Notes under the pieces: model-generated | Database searches by the model: none | What the model was told of the DNA's origin: nothing | The model's input: only the letters and a program-made list of their open reading frames with translations | Program-made: the position numbers and the translations under genes | IMG/VR virus record: IMGVR_UViG_3300003323_001282 | Location: 1-39,424 of that record | Reading direction: 5' to 3' (one strand) | Length of the DNA stretch: 39,424 nt | Source: a virus | Shown here: positions 8,049 through 16,255 of the stretch, one piece after another | Layout of the letters: every line of letters starts with the position of its first letter | How positions within the stretch are numbered: the first letter of the stretch is position 1

Positions 8049-10172
8049 CTAATTTATAAGGAGCCACGTGAACGTGGAAGTGTCCAGTATGTTGTCGGAC
8101 GTTACGGTGAAGCTGCCGCCCGTGACGGTGTAGGTGATCGCCGTGCCTATCGTGCCTCCCGAGGTCTTCCTGGTGAGGAGAACGTAGGAGCTCGCGGTCG
8201 CCGCCGAAGTGGTGACGGTGGCGGTACCGGCGACGAGGGTCACGTTGCCGACTATCGGGGCAGAGCCTGTAGACGCGAGCGACACGGTGCCGGTCGCGGT
8301 GAGGTTTCCGCCCACGTACGCACCGCCCGCGACCGAGAGCTTCGCGAACGGCGACGTGGTGCCGACGCCGACGTTGCCCGTTCCCTGGAATACGTGGTTC
8401 GTGGTGTTCGACGCGCCGTACAGCAGGCTGGAGCCGGAACCGGTGATGACGTTCGCCGAGCTGCCGAGGAAGAGGTTCGAGGCCTGGAGGCGGGTCGCGT
8501 TGTTTCCGCCGACGTACAGCTGGGTCGACGACGCGATGCCGTTCACGTCGAGGGTCGTCTGAGGGCTCGTGGTGCCGATACCCACGTTGCCGCCGGACAT
8601 GATGCGCATCCTCTCGGTCGCAGATCCTGCCACGGACGGACGGAAGACGAGATCGCCGGTATTGTCAGCGCCCGCCCTGACCGCGCCGAGGTCGCCGATG
8701 CTGTTAATGACGCCCGCGTCGTCCTGAATGTTGAAGTTGACGAGCGTGCCGAAGTTGTTCGCCATGTCGCTCGTCTTCGTCGTCAGGACGCGCAGCGCAG
8801 CGAATGGGAAGTCCGTAGTCTGGCCGGCGCGCTCGAAGAGTGCGGTGTCGGCGAAGTTCGTCGCGGATACCTGCAACCTGCCGGTAGGCGTCGTCGTGCC
8901 GATACCGAGGTTGCCGGCCTGGGTCAGCGTCATCTTCGTGGATGCGCCGGTAGAGCCGTCGCCTGTGTTGAAGTTGACGCCGGACCTATCCGCCTGAGGG
9001 TTGAGCTCGAAGAACGCGTTCGCGTCGGTGCCCCTGAACGCCCTGAAGCCGCCGGTGTTGCCGCTCGTCCTGTCCGAGAGGACGTCGACGTTCGCGTATC
9101 CGCCCGACGCAGCCTCGACCAGGAACGCCTGCGCCGACGTTCCCGCCTTGACGTGGAGCCTCTGCGAAGGGGCCGCGGTGCCCACGCCGACGTTGCCGCC
9201 GTTCGTCACGACGAAGCTGGTCCTCGTCGACGATCCGACCACGAACGACGGTCCAGCGATGCCGTTCGAGTTCACCGAGAGCTGGCCCCAAGGCGTCGAG
9301 GTGCCGATGCCCAAGAATCCGTCTCCCCTCAGCGTGAAGATCTGCCCGTCCTGGCCCGAGACCGTCATGAAGTTCCTCGCCGAAGAGTTCGTGCCGGCGT
9401 AGAGGCTAACCAGCGTGTTGCCGACCGCCATCGAAGACGACGCGATGTTGAGGGTCGACGACATGCTCGTGGTGCCTACGCTCATGTTGCTTGCGAGATA
9501 GCCCGCACCCGTGTTCGACACGGTGAAGCGGTCCGCGCTGCCGACCTGCGCCTGTACGAGGTACTGCGCGCCCGAACCGACCGCCGTCTCGGTCCTGTTG
9601 ATGTAGAGGTCGGTGTTCGCGGTGGACGCGGACGACTGGTTATACGTCGGCGTGACGGAGATGACCCTATACGTGCCGCTTGGCGCGTTGAAGCTCGAGG
9701 ACGGCGCGAACGAGTATACCGATCCGGACGCGCCCGCAGCGCCGGCACCCGCAAATGTGATCCTCGGGAACGAGTTCTGCGACAGGGTCACGGAGGCCGC
9801 AGCCGAGGTGAGCGTGAGCGAGTTCGTGCCCGTGATGTTGCCGGCCGAGCTGGTCAGGCTGATGGTGCCGGTGGCCGTGATGCTCGATACCGAGCTGATG
9901 TTGCCGCTGAAGAGCGCGTTGCCTTGGACCGCGAGCGTCTGCGACGGGGTCGTGGTGCCGACGCCGACCTTGCCGTCGACCTGGAGGTTCTTCTTCACGT
10001 ACAGGTTGCCGTATATGGTCGACGTGCCGGTGGTCGAGGATATGTCTATCGTCCAGTTGCTTATGACCGGAGTCAGAATGTTTGAGTTTAGCTTCCAGAA
10101 GCTCGTGTTCTGCGCGTGCGCCCCGATCGGAGCGAGGAGCGATATTATGAGTATTGATATCCTAGTTTTCAT
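8049..10172 (-). CDS. Exported repeat protein / long fibre with GIGTTTP-type repeats
   Basis: A 707-residue protein. Residues 1-20 form a Sec-type signal peptide (two Lys/Arg, a hydrophobic core, then IGAHA before Gln-Asn). Seven repeats of the type x(V/I)G(V/I)GTxxP-x(3)-L are spread along it, first near residue 68 (KVGVGTTTPSQTL) and last near residue 600 (NVGVGTTSPFAKL). The C-terminal 60 residues (TASSYVLLTRKTSGGTIGTA to FTWLLIN) form a terminal beta domain seen in many fibre-like proteins. The gene overlaps the upstream one by 11 bases. The repeats are known to me mostly from Parcubacteria-type genomes. The signal peptide is odd for a virion fibre; a secreted or cell-surface protein is the alternative. 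Confidence 0.7.
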   Translation of the reverse strand: MKTRISILIISLLAPIGAHAQNTSFWKLNSNILTPVISNWTIDISSTTGTSTIYGNLYVKKNLQVDGKVGVGTTTPSQTLAVQGNALFSGNISSVSSITATGTISLTSSAGNITGTNSLTLTSAAASVTLSQNSFPRITFAGAGAAGASGSVYSFAPSSSFNAPSGTYRVISVTPTYNQSSASTANTDLYINRTETAVGSGAQYLVQAQVGSADRFTVSNTGAGYLASNMSVGTTSMSSTLNIASSSMAVGNTLVSLYAGTNSSARNFMTVSGQDGQIFTLRGDGFLGIGTSTPWGQLSVNSNGIAGPSFVVGSSTRTSFVVTNGGNVGVGTAAPSQRLHVKAGTSAQAFLVEAASGGYANVDVLSDRTSGNTGGFRAFRGTDANAFFELNPQADRSGVNFNTGDGSTGASTKMTLTQAGNLGIGTTTPTGRLQVSATNFADTALFERAGQTTDFPFAALRVLTTKTSDMANNFGTLVNFNIQDDAGVINSIGDLGAVRAGADNTGDLVFRPSVAGSATERMRIMSGGNVGIGTTSPQTTLDVNGIASSTQLYVGGNNATRLQASNLFLGSSANVITGSGSSLLYGASNTTNHVFQGTGNVGVGTTSPFAKLSVAGGAYVGGNLTATGTVSLASTGSAPIVGNVTLVAGTATVTTSAATASSYVLLTRKTSGGTIGTAITYTVTGGSFTVTSDNILDTSTFTWLLIN

Positions 10173-10503
10173 ATATGTACGTTATGCCTTCGCCGTTGTT
10201 GGCGCTGTCTATCCACACGAGGTTCAGGTTGTCGGGGGTGACGGTCACGGACTGGCTCGCCGCTATCGCGTATCCGTTCGACGCGGACACCGTCGAGTCG
10301 CCGACGTATATCCACCCCCCGTTGTTCACTCCCCCCTGTATGATTATCTTCTTGCAGGGAACCGATATCGGCGATAGCTGGACCCTGGTACCCGCGGTGG
10401 TGACCGTCCTGGAGCCGCTCGCAAGCGTAGAGTTTCCCGATATGACTACCGGTATGGACCCTCCCGAAGAGGAGCCGACTACCCCTTGCTGTATGAAGCT
10501 CAT
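10162..10503 (-). CDS. Small virion beta protein (IYVGDSTV type)
   Basis: A 113-residue protein. The order GSRTVTTAGTRVQLS, VPCKKIIIQGG, WIYVGDSTVS, LVWIDSANNGEGITYIY matches a widespread family of small phage structural proteins found among fibre or head-decoration genes; no enzyme motif is present. It overlaps the next gene by 11 bases (start of the exported repeat protein). Its own start shares ATGA with the stop of the upstream coiled-coil ORF side at 10500. A virion surface role is likely from the family and position. Confidence 0.65.
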   Translation of the reverse strand: MSFIQQGVVGSSSGGSIPVVISGNSTLASGSRTVTTAGTRVQLSPISVPCKKIIIQGGVNNGGWIYVGDSTVSASNGYAIAASQSVTVTPDNLNLVWIDSANNGEGITYIYEN

Positions 10504-10976
10504 TTGATTGATTCGAGGAAATGCCTTATCTTCTCCAGCGTCTCCTCGGCCTTTGCGTGCTTCCTGCCGGCCTCCGCGAGCTCCCTCTCGGTCCGCGCCC
10601 TGTCCTCGGCGATCATTCGCGTCTTCTCGCCTATCTCGTCGATGATGGCCGACCGTTCGTCCCTCTTCCCGTTCAGGGACTTCGTCAGCTCCTCCTCCTC
10701 CCTCTGCAAGATCGAAAGCGCCTCCTTGCGGGAAGATATCTGGGATTCGAGGCCGTCGAGCGCCCTCTGGGCGTCCGCCAGGTCCAGCTCCTTCCGCCCG
10801 GACACCTCTTCGAGGTATCTCACGTGCCCCTGGATGCGGGCCGAGTCGGCCTCCAGGATCGACTTCTCCCTCTTGAGGCCCTCGACGTCCGCGTAGACCG
10901 CGTCGAGGCGCTTCTTCGCCTTTCCTATCTCTGCTTCGAAGGCGGGCATAAGGTCAGATTGTGGCGTGTGTATCAT
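10500..10976 (-). CDS. Coiled-coil protein, 158 aa
   Basis: Charged heptad sequence runs through nearly the whole protein (KAKKRLDAVYADVEGLKREK, SRKEALSILQREEEELTKSL, EDRARTERELAEAGRKHAK). I chose the ATG at 10976 (MIHTPQSDLMPAFEAEIG), 2 bases after the stop of the upstream gene, instead of an ATG at 11192 that would lie inside it. No domain is recognised. It is the second of two long coiled-coil genes that alternate with small beta proteins here (the other is at 11277-11996). A structural spacer, tape-like or chaperone role is possible but not shown. Confidence 0.6.
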   Translation of the reverse strand: MIHTPQSDLMPAFEAEIGKAKKRLDAVYADVEGLKREKSILEADSARIQGHVRYLEEVSGRKELDLADAQRALDGLESQISSRKEALSILQREEEELTKSLNGKRDERSAIIDEIGEKTRMIAEDRARTERELAEAGRKHAKAEETLEKIRHFLESIK

Positions 10977-10978
10977 TT

Positions 10979-11290
10979 TTATGGTGCTATTTCGAGTACC
11001 GTGTACCTCGGGGACGTGCCCGCGACCGTTATCGGACCGTTGTAGACGGTTCCCGCGGTCTGCGTCACCGATCCGGCGCTTCCGTCGTCGTTCCCCGACC
11101 CCGACTTCAGCGCGTAGTGGAAGACCGTCGTGGACGCTCCCGTGCCCAGGAGCACGTACAGCGTGTTGGTCCCCAGGTTCTGTATGGACCACCCGATCCT
11201 CGCCGGGTTCGCGGCGAGGGCAGTGGCCGCGCTCGATATCGAGGGGGTGTTCGAGTTCTGGCTCGTGGTTATTCCGCTAAATAGTGACAT
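10979..11290 (-). CDS. Small virion beta protein, 103 aa
   Basis: The protein runs from MSLFSGITTSQNSNTPSISS to GTSPRYTVLEIAP. The middle (PARIGWSIQNLGTNTLYVLL) is similar in style to IYVGD-type virion proteins such as the one at 10162-10503, suggesting a related beta fold. The start overlaps the end of the upstream coiled-coil gene by 14 bases, so the two may be translationally coupled. No signal peptide or membrane segment is seen. A head or tail surface role is inferred from neighbours. Confidence 0.6.
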   Translation of the reverse strand: MSLFSGITTSQNSNTPSISSAATALAANPARIGWSIQNLGTNTLYVLLGTGASTTVFHYALKSGSGNDDGSAGSVTQTAGTVYNGPITVAGTSPRYTVLEIAP

Positions 11291-11996
11291 CTTGTTTCTT
11301 TAGCCTGCTAATAGTCCTCTGGAGGGTGTCGTACCTGTCGTTGATGGCCCTCTCCCTGTCGTTCAATGCCCTGTCCTTCGCGGCGAGCGCTGCCTCCACG
11401 CCGTCGAGGTCCGACTTCCTAGCCTCGAGCGCCCTTTCTCTGGACCGGGTGATCGAGTCACGCTCTTCCAGCTCCGACTCCTTGGCCTCGGCGGCCTCCC
11501 TCGACCTGGACAGGAGCAACCTCGCCTCTTCCCTGTCCGACTGCGCGGACGCGCACGCCCTGGCGAGCTCCCTCTCCCTGACCTTCACCCTGGACAGGGC
11601 CGATTTGGCCTCCGACCTGTCGATCGCGGACCTCCTTGCCTCCTCGGCGAGCCTGCTCCCCGCGGATTCAGCATGCTTCAGCGCTGATTCCAGGGACTTC
11701 CGCTCCGACCTCACCTCCGCCCACTCGGCGTCCAGGGGTTTCCTAAGCTCCCTGCGCCTCTCTTCGAGCCCGGAAGCCTCCGCCTTCAGCTCCGCCACCC
11801 TGCGTATCAGCGCGTCGGTCTCCGACCGGAGGGAGGACGACATCCCCCTCACGAACCTGTCATGCTGTGCCTCCAGGTCGGCGAGCGACCGCCTCTTCTC
11901 GTCTATCCTGCGCGATATCGCCGTCTCCTCGTCGGCCCTGGACTTCGACTGGGCCGCTATCCTCGCGTCGGCAGACCTCTTCGGGAGGAGCTTCAT
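11277..11996 (-). CDS. Long coiled-coil protein, 239 aa
   Basis: Almost entirely Arg/Glu/Ala/Ser-rich alpha-helix with heptad character: DEETAISRRIDEKRRSLADL, RRVAELKAEASGLEERRREL, SREAAEAKESELEERDS and AAKDRALNDRERAINDRYD. It lacks aromatic residues and any catalytic motif. It starts 6 bases after the upstream gene and its end overlaps the next gene. Such a protein between head and fibre genes could be a scaffold-like, neck or tail-length protein; I do not recognise a family. Antisense frames over it are serine-rich shadows. Confidence 0.6.
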   Translation of the reverse strand: MKLLPKRSADARIAAQSKSRADEETAISRRIDEKRRSLADLEAQHDRFVRGMSSSLRSETDALIRRVAELKAEASGLEERRRELRKPLDAEWAEVRSERKSLESALKHAESAGSRLAEEARRSAIDRSEAKSALSRVKVRERELARACASAQSDREEARLLLSRSREAAEAKESELEERDSITRSRERALEARKSDLDGVEAALAAKDRALNDRERAINDRYDTLQRTISRLKKQDVTI

Positions 11997-12002
11997 ATCG
12001 GG

Positions 12003-12461
12003 CTACTCTATGGCCTTGTCCGCCATCTCTCCGAGCACCTGAACGCCCTCGTCCTTGAATACAAAGTTGGGGTTGTCCTTCTCGGATATGGCCTTAGAGC
12101 CCTTGAACGAGCTCTCGCTGACGTCCCTCCTCGCCTTCTTCACGGTCGCCTTGGCGACGGGGAGGGGTCTGAGGCAGCTCTCGATCATCGGCTCCAACAC
12201 CTTTTCGTCGAACGTCGGCGGCAGGCCGTTGCCCATCTTCGCCATGCGCTTGTACTCCTTTCCGTTGTAGAACTCCCTGACGGCGAGCTTGTAGGCGAAC
12301 TTCTTCCTTATCTCCTGCACGTTCTCCAGCGTCTCCTTCGGGATGATGAGCGGGCTCGTGGTCATCGCCGGGAAGGTGTACTCCTCGCTGTTCCAGAGCA
12401 CGGTGAAGTCCTCGTCGGTGGCGTTGGTGAAGTTGAAAACTCCTTTGAAATCTTTGTCCAT
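12003..12461 (-). CDS. Head-region protein of unknown function, 152 aa
   Basis: It begins MDKDFKGVFNFTNATDEDFT with VLWNSEEYTFPAMTTSPLII next, a beta-rich N-terminal half. A charged helical region follows (TLENVQEIRKKFAYKLAVRE) and a tail (KAISEKDNPNFVFKDEGVQ). Proteins of this look often lie a few genes after the major capsid gene in tailed phages, so a virion or head-completion role is likely by position. It is preceded by a 101-base gap holding a strong hairpin (12511-12561). The start context is GGAAATATT without Shine-Dalgarno. Confidence 0.6.
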   Translation of the reverse strand: MDKDFKGVFNFTNATDEDFTVLWNSEEYTFPAMTTSPLIIPKETLENVQEIRKKFAYKLAVREFYNGKEYKRMAKMGNGLPPTFDEKVLEPMIESCLRPLPVAKATVKKARRDVSESSFKGSKAISEKDNPNFVFKDEGVQVLGEMADKAIE

Positions 12462-12510
12462 AATATTTCCGGATTCAGGCTCCGGTCGGCCTCGTGAATA
12501 TTAATCGGGG

Positions 12511-12561
12511 CCTCGGGGGCCCTGTCCCGCCCGCTGCGACGGGCGGATAGGGGCTCCGAGG
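12511..12561. other. Strong intergenic hairpin after the 12563-13405 gene
   Basis: Inverted repeats CCTCGG (12511-12516) and CCGAGG (12556-12561) enclose CCGCCC (12527-12532) and GGGCGG (12541-12546), with further G/C pairing between, giving a stem of roughly 20 pairs with small internal loops. It begins directly after the stop of the head protein gene. On the minus strand no T-run follows, so it does not look like an ordinary intrinsic terminator. An mRNA-stabilising or processing hairpin inside the late operon is more likely. Confidence 0.6.
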
Positions 12562-12562
12562 G

Positions 12563-13405
12563 CTAGAGGAACAGGGTCACCAGGCCGTTGTTGGCAGAGG
12601 TGAGCGTCTGCGCCGACACGCCGACCTGCGCCACCGTGGTGAGCGTCGCGACGCCGACCGCTCCGGCGGTGGCCGCCGAGCGCCCGATCGGGTAGCCGAC
12701 GTTGGTCACGGTCGAGTCCACGAGCACCGAGGCGAAGCCGTGGGTGACTATGAAGCCGTACTGGGCCACGCCCGCCGCCGTGAGGGCGCCGGTGGTGTTG
12801 TTGTACGTCGGCGCCGTCGAGGCCGCGATCGGGTAGAGCGACACGCCTACGGGCGCGCCGGTCGCCGTGGTCGGGTTGATGACCACGCCGTCGTAAGGGT
12901 TGTAGAGGAGGCTGACCTTGGACGTCGCGTCGAGGGTCGTCACTATCGCGTCCTCGAGGGTCACCACGAAGGTGCCCGCGTTGGTGCCCGCGGTGTGGGA
13001 CGCGATCCTGAGGAGCTGGCCTATGCCGGTTCCCGACGCGACCTCGAGGAAGCCGCCCGCGAACTGGTTTATGTTCAGGACCGTCGAGCCGTTGGTGACG
13101 AGCACCTGGTACGTGCCAGCCGTCGCCGGGTACGTAGAGGGGACCGTCATCGAGAGCTTCTGGAAGGCGGTCACCTCCGCAGGCGACTGCACGAGGACTC
13201 CGGCCGCGAGGGCGACCGTCCCGTTCTGGACGAGGGCGACCGTTCGGCCGTCCGCCGTCTGGAACTTCTGGCCGACCTCCGCCTCGAGGTTAGGGTCGAG
13301 GACGCCGGTGCCGGTTGTGGTCGAGCTCGATGTCGACGGCGCTGGCGAGTAGCCCTGTCCGAAGAGGGGGATCGAGCTCGTCTTAAAGTCTGATATGAAT
13401 GACAT
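12563..13405 (-). CDS. Virion protein, probable head decoration or fibre, 280 aa
   Basis: I chose the ATG at 13405 (MSFISDFKTSSIPLFGQGYS); an earlier in-frame ATG at 13462 lies inside the upstream gene. A Ser/Thr/Pro linker (PAPSTSSSTTTGTG) precedes a compact Gly/Ala/Thr/Val-rich beta body: VALVQNGTVALAAGVLVQS, GTGIGQLLRIASHTAG, NPYDGVVINPTTATGAPVGV and GYPIGRSAATAG. No Cys or catalytic motif is evident. Its position three genes after the major capsid protein fits head decoration or a minor capsid protein; that is inference. Confidence 0.6.
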   Translation of the reverse strand: MSFISDFKTSSIPLFGQGYSPAPSTSSSTTTGTGVLDPNLEAEVGQKFQTADGRTVALVQNGTVALAAGVLVQSPAEVTAFQKLSMTVPSTYPATAGTYQVLVTNGSTVLNINQFAGGFLEVASGTGIGQLLRIASHTAGTNAGTFVVTLEDAIVTTLDATSKVSLLYNPYDGVVINPTTATGAPVGVSLYPIAASTAPTYNNTTGALTAAGVAQYGFIVTHGFASVLVDSTVTNVGYPIGRSAATAGAVGVATLTTVAQVGVSAQTLTSANNGLVTLFL

Positions 13406-13428
13406 AGTTAATTGATCAAGGCTGGTAA

Positions 13429-13962
13429 TTAGAGGGGCATGACGCTCACTCCGACCGCGCATGACGCGGTGTTCGTGGCGTTCGACGATATGACCAGGTA
13501 CGTGGCGTTAGGCCATATCCTGCTCGTGCCGGTTATGACTCCCTCGGTCGAGGTAGACTGGTAGCTGTTCGTCGTCGAGGTGGACACGGTGATGTTCGCC
13601 AGGTAGTTCGTGTTTATCTGGGCGGCGTTCCCCGAGACCGTGTTCGCGCTCGACGTGGACATCGTGAAGACCAGCGCCGCCAGGCCCGCTCCCGAGTACG
13701 CCGTCCTGCTGGTGCCGAGCGTCTGGCACATGACGTCGGTCGCGCGGGCCGCGAGGTCGAAGCCGCTTCCGTTGTACATGGACGTGGTCGTTCCCGTCGC
13801 GTCCGCGAGCGAGAGCGTCTGCGAGTAGTACTTGCCCGAGGTGCCGGTGGTCCCCGCAGGGCTTATGGCCGTCGCCGAAGGCTCCGAGTGGACGAGCGCG
13901 TACCCGAGGGCGACCGCCGCCGCCAGAGCCGCCGTAATGACAACTACTTTTGTGATTTTCAT
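13429..13962 (-). CDS. Membrane-anchored or exported beta-rich protein, 177 aa
   Basis: The ATG at 13962 shares TAATG with the stop of the upstream gene and opens MKITKVVVITAALAAAVALG, a Lys-rich start plus a hydrophobic segment of about 20 residues: signal anchor or signal peptide. The rest is Ser/Thr/Gly-rich (GTTGTSGKYYSQTLSLADAT, MSTSSANTVSGNAAQ, TYLVISSNATNTASCAVGV) with two Cys. Finding an export signal inside a head/tail operon is unusual. It is one of three phage proteins here with such signals, the others being at 8049-10172 and 36608-37285. Function unknown. Confidence 0.6.
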   Translation of the reverse strand: MKITKVVVITAALAAAVALGYALVHSEPSATAISPAGTTGTSGKYYSQTLSLADATGTTTSMYNGSGFDLAARATDVMCQTLGTSRTAYSGAGLAALVFTMSTSSANTVSGNAAQINTNYLANITVSTSTTNSYQSTSTEGVITGTSRIWPNATYLVISSNATNTASCAVGVSVMPL

Positions 13963-14240
13963 TAGAGTATTACGTAGGCTATTGGTAACGTTGAGCTCTC
14001 GGCGTCCGTCGACGTGATCGTTATGGTCCCCTGGGCCGCCGACACGGACCACCTGCCGTTCGCCGGGGTCGTCCCGGTCACCCACACCATCGGAGCCGAG
14101 TTCGCGTGCGCGTAGGCGTCGGTGATGACGCACGTGTTCGCGGCGCCTCCCCAGGTGCCGGTGTTGACCGTCTTGAGGGACAGCGGCGGGAGGCTGGACT
14201 GCGGGCTCTGGTGGCCGTTGTTAGTCGTTATGAATGCCAT
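13962..14240 (-). CDS. Small beta-rich virion protein, 92 aa
   Basis: It follows the major capsid gene after a 75-base gap. The sequence MAFITTNNGHQSPQSSLPPL is followed by WGGAANTCVITDAYAHANSA, VWVTGTTPANGRWSVSAAQG and TITITSTDAESSTLPIAYVI. The pattern is of a small beta-sandwich. The start is preceded by CTAAAACAA without Shine-Dalgarno. Translationally coupled to the next gene by a TAATG overlap. A capsid surface or head-associated role is likely from position, though the coupled exported protein allows another view. Confidence 0.55.
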   Translation of the reverse strand: MAFITTNNGHQSPQSSLPPLSLKTVNTGTWGGAANTCVITDAYAHANSAPMVWVTGTTPANGRWSVSAAQGTITITSTDAESSTLPIAYVIL

Positions 14241-14315
14241 TTGTTTTAGGTGCCGTTGGATTTTTGCTCGCGCGTATTCCTTTTACGGTACAAATTAGGC
14301 TGGTAATGCCGAGGG

Positions 14316-15341
14316 CTAGATTCCGGTGATGCCGGTGAGCTTGCCGTTCCTGAACGGGTCGGTGCATATGAGCTGGCCGCCCATGATCATGAAGCCGTTG
14401 ACCGCGCCCTGGTTGTAGGCCTTGATCCAGTTGGTCCAGGTGAAGGCCTTGGTGGCGTTCGCCGGGTTGTACGCGTAGATGTTGCCCTTGATCTCCTTGT
14501 CCGCGAGAGAGACCGCCTCTCCCTCCCACCAGTTGAGGCCGTAGAAGCCGAGGTAGTCCATGTTCAGGAGGTAGAAGTTGCCCGTGAGGATCTTCTTGTC
14601 CTTGTAGATGGTCAGGCCGTCCCAGATCATGCCCTTAGCCTTGTATCCCGTGCCCGCGTCCATGTTCTGGAAGTCCGAGTACGTGTTGCGCTGGAAAGGC
14701 TGGAGGAGCTGCTCGAAGTACGCCCACGTGGTGTAGTCCGTGATCGCGAACGTCGGGGCGACGCGGCCGTCGGTTATCGAGTTCGAGAGCTGGCGCACCT
14801 TGAGGAGCGAGATCGTGCCGCCCGACGCGGTCACGGTCGCGTTGAGGCCGTTGTAGGCCGCGCGGGATAGGCCGCCGTAGGTCGACGCGGTGGTGCCGTC
14901 GTCCACGATGTTGCCGAGGCCCGCCGGCGCCTTGCCGCCGAACGCCGTGCCGTCGCCCTGGAAGAAGTTGCCGATGTCGTCGGCGCCGTCCTGCGCGCGC
15001 GACTTCATCATGGTCTTCATGAGGTTGAGGCGCTGCATCGGGGTCTTGTTGATCGATAGGTCCGATCCCGCGAGGGCGACGTTGGTCGCGACGAAGGTCG
15101 CGTAGAACGTCATGTTGACCGAGACGGGCTGCTGCGAGGTCGGGAGCTGGTCGAAGCCGTTGAAGGCCACCGACGCGACGCCCTTCTGGTACTTGATCGG
15201 GAACAGCATCTGTGAGCCGTCCCACTTCTTGGTGTTCCCGAGCACCTCTCCGAAGAAGAAGTTGTCGCGGAGAACCTGGTCTACCCACGCCGGCGCCAGG
15301 TACTGGTTCGTCGTGGTCTGTATGTTGATAGTTGGCTGCAT
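14316..15341 (-). CDS. Major capsid protein (HK97-fold, probable)
   Basis: A 341-residue protein located between the scaffold and small head genes, as expected for the major capsid protein. It opens MQPTINIQTTTNQYLAPAWV and contains DQVLRDNFFFGEVLGNTKKW, an N-arm-like helix. Further recognisable stretches are INKTPMQRLNLMKTMMKSRA, AITDYTTWAYFEQLLQPFQR and MIWDGLTIYKDKKILTGNFY, which fit the spine helix and P-domain strands of HK97-type capsid proteins of podoviruses. No protease gene is seen nearby, so maturation by cleavage is not indicated. The start lies 27 bases after scaffold in AT-rich sequence without Shine-Dalgarno. Confidence 0.8.
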   Translation of the reverse strand: MQPTINIQTTTNQYLAPAWVDQVLRDNFFFGEVLGNTKKWDGSQMLFPIKYQKGVASVAFNGFDQLPTSQQPVSVNMTFYATFVATNVALAGSDLSINKTPMQRLNLMKTMMKSRAQDGADDIGNFFQGDGTAFGGKAPAGLGNIVDDGTTASTYGGLSRAAYNGLNATVTASGGTISLLKVRQLSNSITDGRVAPTFAITDYTTWAYFEQLLQPFQRNTYSDFQNMDAGTGYKAKGMIWDGLTIYKDKKILTGNFYLLNMDYLGFYGLNWWEGEAVSLADKEIKGNIYAYNPANATKAFTWTNWIKAYNQGAVNGFMIMGGQLICTDPFRNGKLTGITGI

Positions 15342-15368
15342 TACTTTTAAACTTATCTGCTAAAATTC

Positions 15369-16139
15369 CTAGCCCGTCATGCCGGAGAACGCCTTGTCCA
15401 CCGCCTTCCAGGAGTTGTCGGTCGGCTTCGCCGCGTTCGACGCGTCCGCAGAGCGGGACATTGACCTGCCGGCTATCTGCTTCGCCTTGGAGTTCGGCGG
15501 GGCCTTGGCCCTCTCGACCTCCTGGTACACCGCGAACGTCTCGGCGAGGTCTGGCAGATGCGAGACGTTGCCGTCCGCGTCCTTGGGGGAGACCTTCTTC
15601 AGGAACTCCGTGAACCCGGACCTGAGCCTCTTCGCGGAAGGGGTCGAGGACGTCATGTCCACGCCGTACGCCTCCTCGATGGACTCCAGGCCGGACTCCA
15701 GGGCCTCGGTCGCCTGACGCTCCCTGTCCGAAGCCTCCTTGCGCTCCGCCTGTATCTTCGATATGGCCCTCTGGGCGCCCTTCTCCTCTATAGAGGACAG
15801 GTATCGCTTGAAGTCCTTTATCGCGGCGACCTTCTCGGGGGTGTCGTTGCCGATTATCCTCGCGAGTATCTCGTCCGCCTCCTCGCCGCCCTCGGAGACC
15901 TTCGCGGCCTCGGACGGCTTGAGGGAGGACGTGATCCTACCCACCTCCTTCTGTATGTACCTCTGCACCTTCGGGTCCTTGTGGAACGGGACCGGCTTGC
16001 CGTCGGCCTCGGCCTTCGGCTCTTCCGCCTTCGGCTCCGCCTGGGCGAACGGGTCGGAAGAGTCGTCCTTGAACGAGCCGTCAGCCTCCGCCTCGCCACC
16101 GCCGCCGCCCTTCAGGAAATCGTCTAGTTCATCATTCAT
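15369..16139 (-). CDS. Scaffolding protein
   Basis: A 256-residue acidic, Glu/Lys/Ala-rich helical protein directly upstream of the capsid gene and downstream of the portal gene, the standard place for scaffold. It starts MNDELDDFLKGGGGGEAEAD, has a low-complexity acidic N-terminus, a central helical region (KVQRYIQKEVGRITSSLKPS, IQAERKEASDRERQATEALE) and a basic C-terminal segment (NSKAKQIAGRSMSRSADAS) of the kind that binds coat protein. The role is to guide procapsid assembly. A 116-base untranslated gap separates it from portal. Confidence 0.75.
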   Translation of the reverse strand: MNDELDDFLKGGGGGEAEADGSFKDDSSDPFAQAEPKAEEPKAEADGKPVPFHKDPKVQRYIQKEVGRITSSLKPSEAAKVSEGGEEADEILARIIGNDTPEKVAAIKDFKRYLSSIEEKGAQRAISKIQAERKEASDRERQATEALESGLESIEEAYGVDMTSSTPSAKRLRSGFTEFLKKVSPKDADGNVSHLPDLAETFAVYQEVERAKAPPNSKAKQIAGRSMSRSADASNAAKPTDNSWKAVDKAFSGMTG

Positions 16140-16255
16140 ATCGTGTGCAAGCTGCTTCAGGTGCAGTCAGGGAAACCTTTGATATTCGTAATGCTTACGC
16201 AGAATTGCTTTCCTGTTCGGGGGTGCAACCGAGAAAACCCTTACCCTCCCGGCCC

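Noticed and set aside
16140-16255. A TTG-start 23-residue frame between portal and scaffold
   Set aside because: Too short, no start context and no supporting pattern; treated as untranslated.
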